Shown in pieces: positions 6,414 to 9,156 of a stretch of 9,156 nt of DNA (positions are counted from its first letter, which is position 1; the number at the start of each line of letters is the position of its first letter). The notes beneath the pieces are model-generated. The model searched no databases. It was not told the DNA's origin and was given only the letters and a program-made list of their open reading frames with translations. Source of the DNA: an uncultured Clostridia bacterium. GTDB lineage: Bacteria > Bacillota > Clostridia > Christensenellales > DTU072. The DNA lies in contig CAKRAY010000050.1 of NCBI GenBank assembly GCA_934296355.1, forward strand, positions 1 through 9,156. The letters are read 5' to 3'. The translations under genes were made by a program, and so were the position numbers.

Positions 6414-7640
6414 ATGTTGACAGTATCCAATATGGACAAAGTATTGCGTTCGGTTTATCTCGACGTGGTAACCAACGCCATTAACGACACCACGAGTCCT
6501 TTTTATAAGAAAATCGAAAAATCGAACACCAACGTGTACGGTAAAGAAATCAATATTCCGTACTCGATCGGAATCAACTCGGGAATCGCTTGCGTGGACG
6601 AGTCCGACGATATTCCGGTAGGACAAAATCCCTCGTTCATCACGTTCAGAGCGCCGATGCAGAACATTTACGGCAGTTTCGAAATTACCGATAAACTCAT
6701 AAGAGTTTCCGAACACGACGTAGGTTCGGTGGTAAACTTGCTTAACTTCCAAATCGAAGAATTGTTGCGCGCGGCGAAGTTCAATTTAAGAAGAATGCTC
6801 TTACAAAGCGGCGACGGCGAACTCTGTAAAATTGCCGCTACCGCTACGGGCAACACCTACGAAATCACCGTAGACAGCACTCGTAATATCGTGGAAGGAA
6901 TGGTTATCGATATCATAAAGACCGACAACACTACCGTAGTTGTGTCCGGAGTCAAGGTTTCCGGCGTAGACAGAACGAGCAATAAATTAAAACTCGACCA
7001 GTACGTAGGAAGCACGACCGCCATTACCGGTTACAGACTGACCGTCCACGGCAGCAATAACAAGGAGATTTACGGCATACCCTATATCTTCAACGACAAC
7101 GTAAGATCTTTATACGGCAATACGAAATCTTCTTACTCGTTCTTGCTTCCCGGTAAGCATACCACGAACGGACTCAGTACCAACGATATCCAGACCGTAC
7201 TCGATTCCATCGAAGCGGACAGAGGCGTTACGCCCGATATCATTCTTTCCGGTTACGATATGCGTCGTCAATACCTCGAACACATGCGTAGCAGAAGTCT
7301 TAACGTCGATTATATGGACCTCGACGGCGGCTTCAAGTCTATCAGTTATAACGGTATTCCGATTTACACCGATCCTTTTATGGAAGAAGGAAGCATGTAT
7401 TTCTTGAATACCGGCGACTTCGTTCTCGGGCAACTCGCCGACTGGACGTGGCTCGAAGGCGTAGAACGCGGAATTCTCAATCCCGTTCAATCCAAAGCGG
7501 CGTACAAAGCCACGCTCGTTAAGTATTGTAACCTCATTTGCAAGAATCCTACCGCGCAGGCAAAACTTACTTACGTCGCGCCCGTTACGCCCGCTAGCGG
7601 CGACAGCGGCAATAGCGGCGATAGCGGCACCGGTAACTAA
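6414..7640 (+). CDS. Major capsid protein, HK97-fold type
   Basis: This 408-residue protein is expected to form the icosahedral shell. Evidence is its place after the scaffold, its length, and segments typical of Firmicutes phage capsid proteins: the NIPYSIGINSG stretch (47-57), the QNIYGSFEITDKLIRVSEHD segment (83-102), the central helix NFQIEELLRAAKFNLRRMLL (111-130), DIILSGYDMRRQYLEHMR (275-292) and the GIPIYTDPFM...MYFLN segment (314-332). A beta-rich stretch at about 147-212 looks like an inserted I-domain-like module. The last 15 residues are a repetitive Ser-Gly-Asp/Asn/Thr tail encoded by a 9-bp tandem repeat. It has a good AGGAG site and ends in three consecutive in-frame stop codons, TAA TAG TAA (7638-7646), consistent with high expression. 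Confidence 0.88.
   Translation: MLTVSNMDKVLRSVYLDVVTNAINDTTSPFYKKIEKSNTNVYGKEINIPYSIGINSGIACVDESDDIPVGQNPSFITFRAPMQNIYGSFEITDKLIRVSEHDVGSVVNLLNFQIEELLRAAKFNLRRMLLQSGDGELCKIAATATGNTYEITVDSTRNIVEGMVIDIIKTDNTTVVVSGVKVSGVDRTSNKLKLDQYVGSTTAITGYRLTVHGSNNKEIYGIPYIFNDNVRSLYGNTKSSYSFLLPGKHTTNGLSTNDIQTVLDSIEADRGVTPDIILSGYDMRRQYLEHMRSRSLNVDYMDLDGGFKSISYNGIPIYTDPFMEEGSMYFLNTGDFVLGQLADWTWLEGVERGILNPVQSKAAYKATLVKYCNLICKNPTAQAKLTYVAPVTPASGDSGNSGDSGTGN
7596..7631 (+). repeat. Four tandem 9-bp repeats coding (Ser-Gly-X)4
   Basis: AGCGGC recurs at 7596, 7605, 7614 and 7623, each followed by a variable codon (GAC, AAT, GAT, ACC), so the array encodes SGD SGN SGD SGT. The repeat is in frame with the capsid gene and any gain or loss of units would preserve the frame. 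Variable third codons argue that the array is not a recent perfect expansion. Confidence 0.85.
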
Positions 7641-7669
7641 TAGTAAGGCTGAAAATTAAATAATCATAT

Positions 7670-7704
7670 ACGCCGCGTCGCGATAAAAAAGCGCGGCGCG
7701 GCGT
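7670..7704 (+). promoter_or_regulatory. GC-rich mRNA hairpin between the capsid gene and the next gene
   Basis: CGCCGCGTCGCG (7671-7682) pairs with CGCGGCGCGGCG (7692-7703) over 12 bp with one G-U pair, extended by A7670-T7704, closing a 9-base A-rich loop. No T run follows, so it is not a classical terminator. Its right arm ends directly before the GAGGAG ribosome site (7705-7710) of the next gene. It could protect the 3' end of capsid mRNA after processing, slow polymerase, or dampen downstream translation. Confidence 0.7.
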
Positions 7705-7715
7705 GAGGAGAGCGT

Positions 7716-8036
7716 ATGAAAATAAAAATAGCCGACGATTTATTCGATATTGCGTCGCGCTTAAAAGAAATCAACCCTGAGTACGAAGTGTTTTTCGACA
7801 CGGATTTACAAAAGTTCGTCGTATACTCGCGCGGCAAACTGGAAGTGACGTTGCCGTACGAAAATCTCGACGAAAGGGCGTTAATTCGCGTGTACGAAAC
7901 TCGCGTGGAAAATACCGACGCTTTGATAGAAGAGATAGAAAGGCAAAATCGCGCGGTGGAGCGCGGCGCGGTGAAAAACGCTCGGGACGCGTTCGAAAAC
8001 GAACTTTCGCATACGCTCCGCGTGCAAGGGATATAG
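7716..8036 (+). CDS. Small conserved phage protein of unknown function, head region
   Basis: This 106-residue soluble protein has a strong GAGGAG site 5 bases before the ATG. The N-terminal half (FDIASRLKEINPEYEVFFDTDLQKFVVY, 10-37, then TLPYENLDERALIRVYETR, 45-63) resembles small proteins often encoded beside the capsid gene in clostridial phages; I know of no established function. The pattern suggests an alpha-beta N-terminal domain and a long charged C-terminal helix (66-100). Its stop codon lies inside the ribosome site of the following gene, so the two are probably translationally coupled. A head-completion or decoration role is only a guess from position. Confidence 0.75.
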   Translation: MKIKIADDLFDIASRLKEINPEYEVFFDTDLQKFVVYSRGKLEVTLPYENLDERALIRVYETRVENTDALIEEIERQNRAVERGAVKNARDAFENELSHTLRVQGI

Positions 8037-8044
8037 GAGGAGAT

Positions 8045-8572
8045 ATGATACTCAAAGACGTATTGCAAAAAACCGCGGAACTTCTCGGCGTAACGGCTAC
8101 TTTCGGAGAAACGCTTACCGACGACGAAAAATTACTCGTTAAATGCGGCGACAGCGTTATAGCCGAACTCGTGGAAGAGTGTATCGACGTGAAAACGTCC
8201 GAAAAGTTATACGCGTTCGATAAGGAAATTCTTTATTCGTCTTTTTCCAAGAAAGTCAAATCGATAATAAGCGCGGTTTACGACGGAAAAAAAGTGCCTT
8301 TTACCGAATACGCCGACAGAATAACGTTGCCGCTTTCGGGAGAGTACGAGATAAAATATAATTTTACGCTCGGAGATTTGGCTTTGACGAGCGAACTTTG
8401 TTTGCCGCCAAAATACACGGCGAACGTGCTTGCGGCGGGCGTTGCCGGAGAGTTTTGCCGCAGAAAAGGTTTGTATACCGAAAGCGACGCATACTCGGCG
8501 CGATACGCGGGCGCCATAAAAAATCTTTCTTATTCGGCAAGAAAGGTAACGTTGAGAAGCCGTGAGTTTTAG
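8045..8572 (+). CDS. Probable head-tail adaptor/connector protein
   Basis: This 175-residue soluble protein is placed where podovirus-like phages encode the adaptor that binds under the portal (P22 gp4- or T7 gp11-like). An N-terminal helical part (1-60) and a beta-rich middle (62-115, with KVKSIISAVYDGKKVPFTEYADRI) lead to a C-terminal helix GVAGEFCRRKGLYTESDAYSARYAGAIKNL (132-161), a layout seen in head-tail adaptors, where such a helix ends in a small basic tail (162-175). The ribosome site AGGAGG (8035-8040) overlaps the stop codon of the upstream gene, with spacing of about 4 bases. Its last 11 bases overlap the next gene. The call rests on position and layout more than on a diagnostic motif. 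Confidence 0.62.
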   Translation: MILKDVLQKTAELLGVTATFGETLTDDEKLLVKCGDSVIAELVEECIDVKTSEKLYAFDKEILYSSFSKKVKSIISAVYDGKKVPFTEYADRITLPLSGEYEIKYNFTLGDLALTSELCLPPKYTANVLAAGVAGEFCRRKGLYTESDAYSARYAGAIKNLSYSARKVTLRSREF

Positions 8573-9156
8573 TAGAGAAATAACCCTTTACCCCAAAGTC
8601 GCGACGAACAAAAAACACGTCGGCATCACCGCGTTTGCCGGCGTGAACGTAACGGGGAACGAAGAGTACGCGCCGATAGGGGAAATGCGACGGGGGTATA
8701 ACGTTACCGTAGGCGAAAACTACGTTCGCGGTTCTTTCGGAGTCGGACAAGCGAGAGTGAACGGTAATCTTTTCACTCAACCGGCGCAAAAAGGGCGTCT
8801 TATACTCGACGCGTTTTTTTATCAAAGATACGATTACGCTACGAAAACGCGAAAAGACAGACTCGTCTACTTTCTCGATAATAAGGACGTGTGCGGCACG
8901 GATTTTTTCGGAGATCTCGTTTACGGCTCGCTCGGTTTTCATTTAAGTAGCGAACAAGCGTCGTTCGTGAACTTCAATATGACCGGAAAAGACTGTTTGG
9001 TCGCCTACGACGATAACGGTATGTGTTATTTGTTCGACGGCGAGAAAATGCAGAGCAGTTCCGAAGCGCCCAAACTTACTTCCGCTTGCTACCACGACAG
9101 GCGCGTGTTCGGCACCGTGACCGATGACTGCAACAAAATCGCATATAGCGTTAAGT
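8562..9156 (+). CDS. Partial tail nozzle/hub-like protein, 3' end outside the window
   Basis: An open frame of 198 codons runs off the right edge. The start is GTG at 8562: an in-frame TGA at 8553-8555 excludes anything earlier, and the gene overlaps the adaptor by 11 bases. The Shine-Dalgarno match is weak, suggesting reinitiation after the upstream stop. The visible protein begins SFSREITLYPKVATNKKHVGI and is beta-rich with many aromatic residues. A later segment has the pattern of blade repeats: CLVAYDDNGMCYLFDG, then a proline-containing linker, then RRVFGTVTDDCNKIAYSVK, similar to the DGxxYxxDG...RLFG...IYYS pattern in nozzle proteins such as P22 gp10 and T7 gp12 and in some tail-hub proteins. 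This supports a short-tailed particle. The family assignment is tentative. Confidence 0.6.
   Translation, partial: MSFSREITLYPKVATNKKHVGITAFAGVNVTGNEEYAPIGEMRRGYNVTVGENYVRGSFGVGQARVNGNLFTQPAQKGRLILDAFFYQRYDYATKTRKDRLVYFLDNKDVCGTDFFGDLVYGSLGFHLSSEQASFVNFNMTGKDCLVAYDDNGMCYLFDGEKMQSSSEAPKLTSACYHDRRVFGTVTDDCNKIAYSVK

Larger units (their letters stand above)
2279..9156 (+). mobile_element. Prophage or phage-derived packaging and head module (open at right)
   Basis: A continuous plus-strand series of phage structural genes begins 133 bases from the host birA start: large terminase, small-terminase-like protein, portal, scaffold, major capsid, two small head or connector proteins and the start of a nozzle-like protein. 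Gaps are at most about 75 bases and several genes overlap, as in one transcription unit. The P22-type portal and the connector-plus-nozzle order point to a podovirus-like virion. No integrase, repressor, lysis or replication gene is present in the window, and no attachment repeat can be identified without the right boundary. By eye, base composition resembles that of the host genes. Confidence 0.82.

Noticed and set aside
7670..7704. Intrinsic terminator after the capsid gene
   Set aside because: The stem is strong but no T run follows, and the next gene's ribosome site begins immediately.
8364..8942. 192-codon open frame on the minus strand opposite the adaptor and nozzle-like genes
   Set aside because: The plus-strand frames are continuous, coupled and recognisable, while this product is Arg/Phe/Ser-rich with no family features.

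Overview
The window joins a bacterial chromosomal segment (about 1-2185) to the start of a tailed-phage packaging and head-assembly module (about 2279-9156, running off the right edge). The host looks like an uncultured Firmicutes/Clostridia-type bacterium. The ribosome-binding sites are purine-rich AGGAGG-like sequences, TGA is an ordinary stop codon (it ends the transporter gene), and the transporter and the short biotin ligase both resemble Clostridia/Bacilli versions. This taxonomic placement is inference from protein resemblance and was not computed.

Left part. Bases 1-255 hold no convincing gene. They contain two tandem copies of a roughly 120-base imperfect palindrome, each built around a GAGGTC...GACCTC terminator-like hairpin. 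The second copy ends at the stop codon of a minus-strand operon and supplies its terminator. That operon is birA (biotin-protein ligase without the DNA-binding domain) followed 9 bases later by a cation diffusion facilitator whose predicted metal site (Asn-Asp-Asp-Asp) suggests manganese efflux. Its promoter is near-consensus (TTGACA, 16 bp, TATACT) and lies so close to the birA ATG that the mRNA should have almost no leader.

Junction. Between the birA promoter and the first phage gene there are only about 95 bases. They hold four CCG-centred boxes repeated at exactly 10 bp and an overlapping hairpin, a candidate operator or packaging-recognition region. No integrase, repressor or full-length small terminase gene lies between the host genes and terL.

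Right part. A tightly packed plus-strand series follows: terminase large subunit, an 84-residue protein resembling the C-terminal end of small terminases, a P22-type portal, a probable scaffold, an HK97-fold-like major capsid protein with a (Ser-Gly-X)4 tail, a GC-rich hairpin, a 106-residue conserved phage protein of unknown function, a probable head-tail adaptor, and the start of a protein resembling tail-nozzle or tail-hub beta-propellers. Together these would package DNA, build the procapsid and attach a short tail, so a podovirus-like prophage or a domesticated particle derived from one is most likely. Whether it is a complete prophage cannot be decided from this window.
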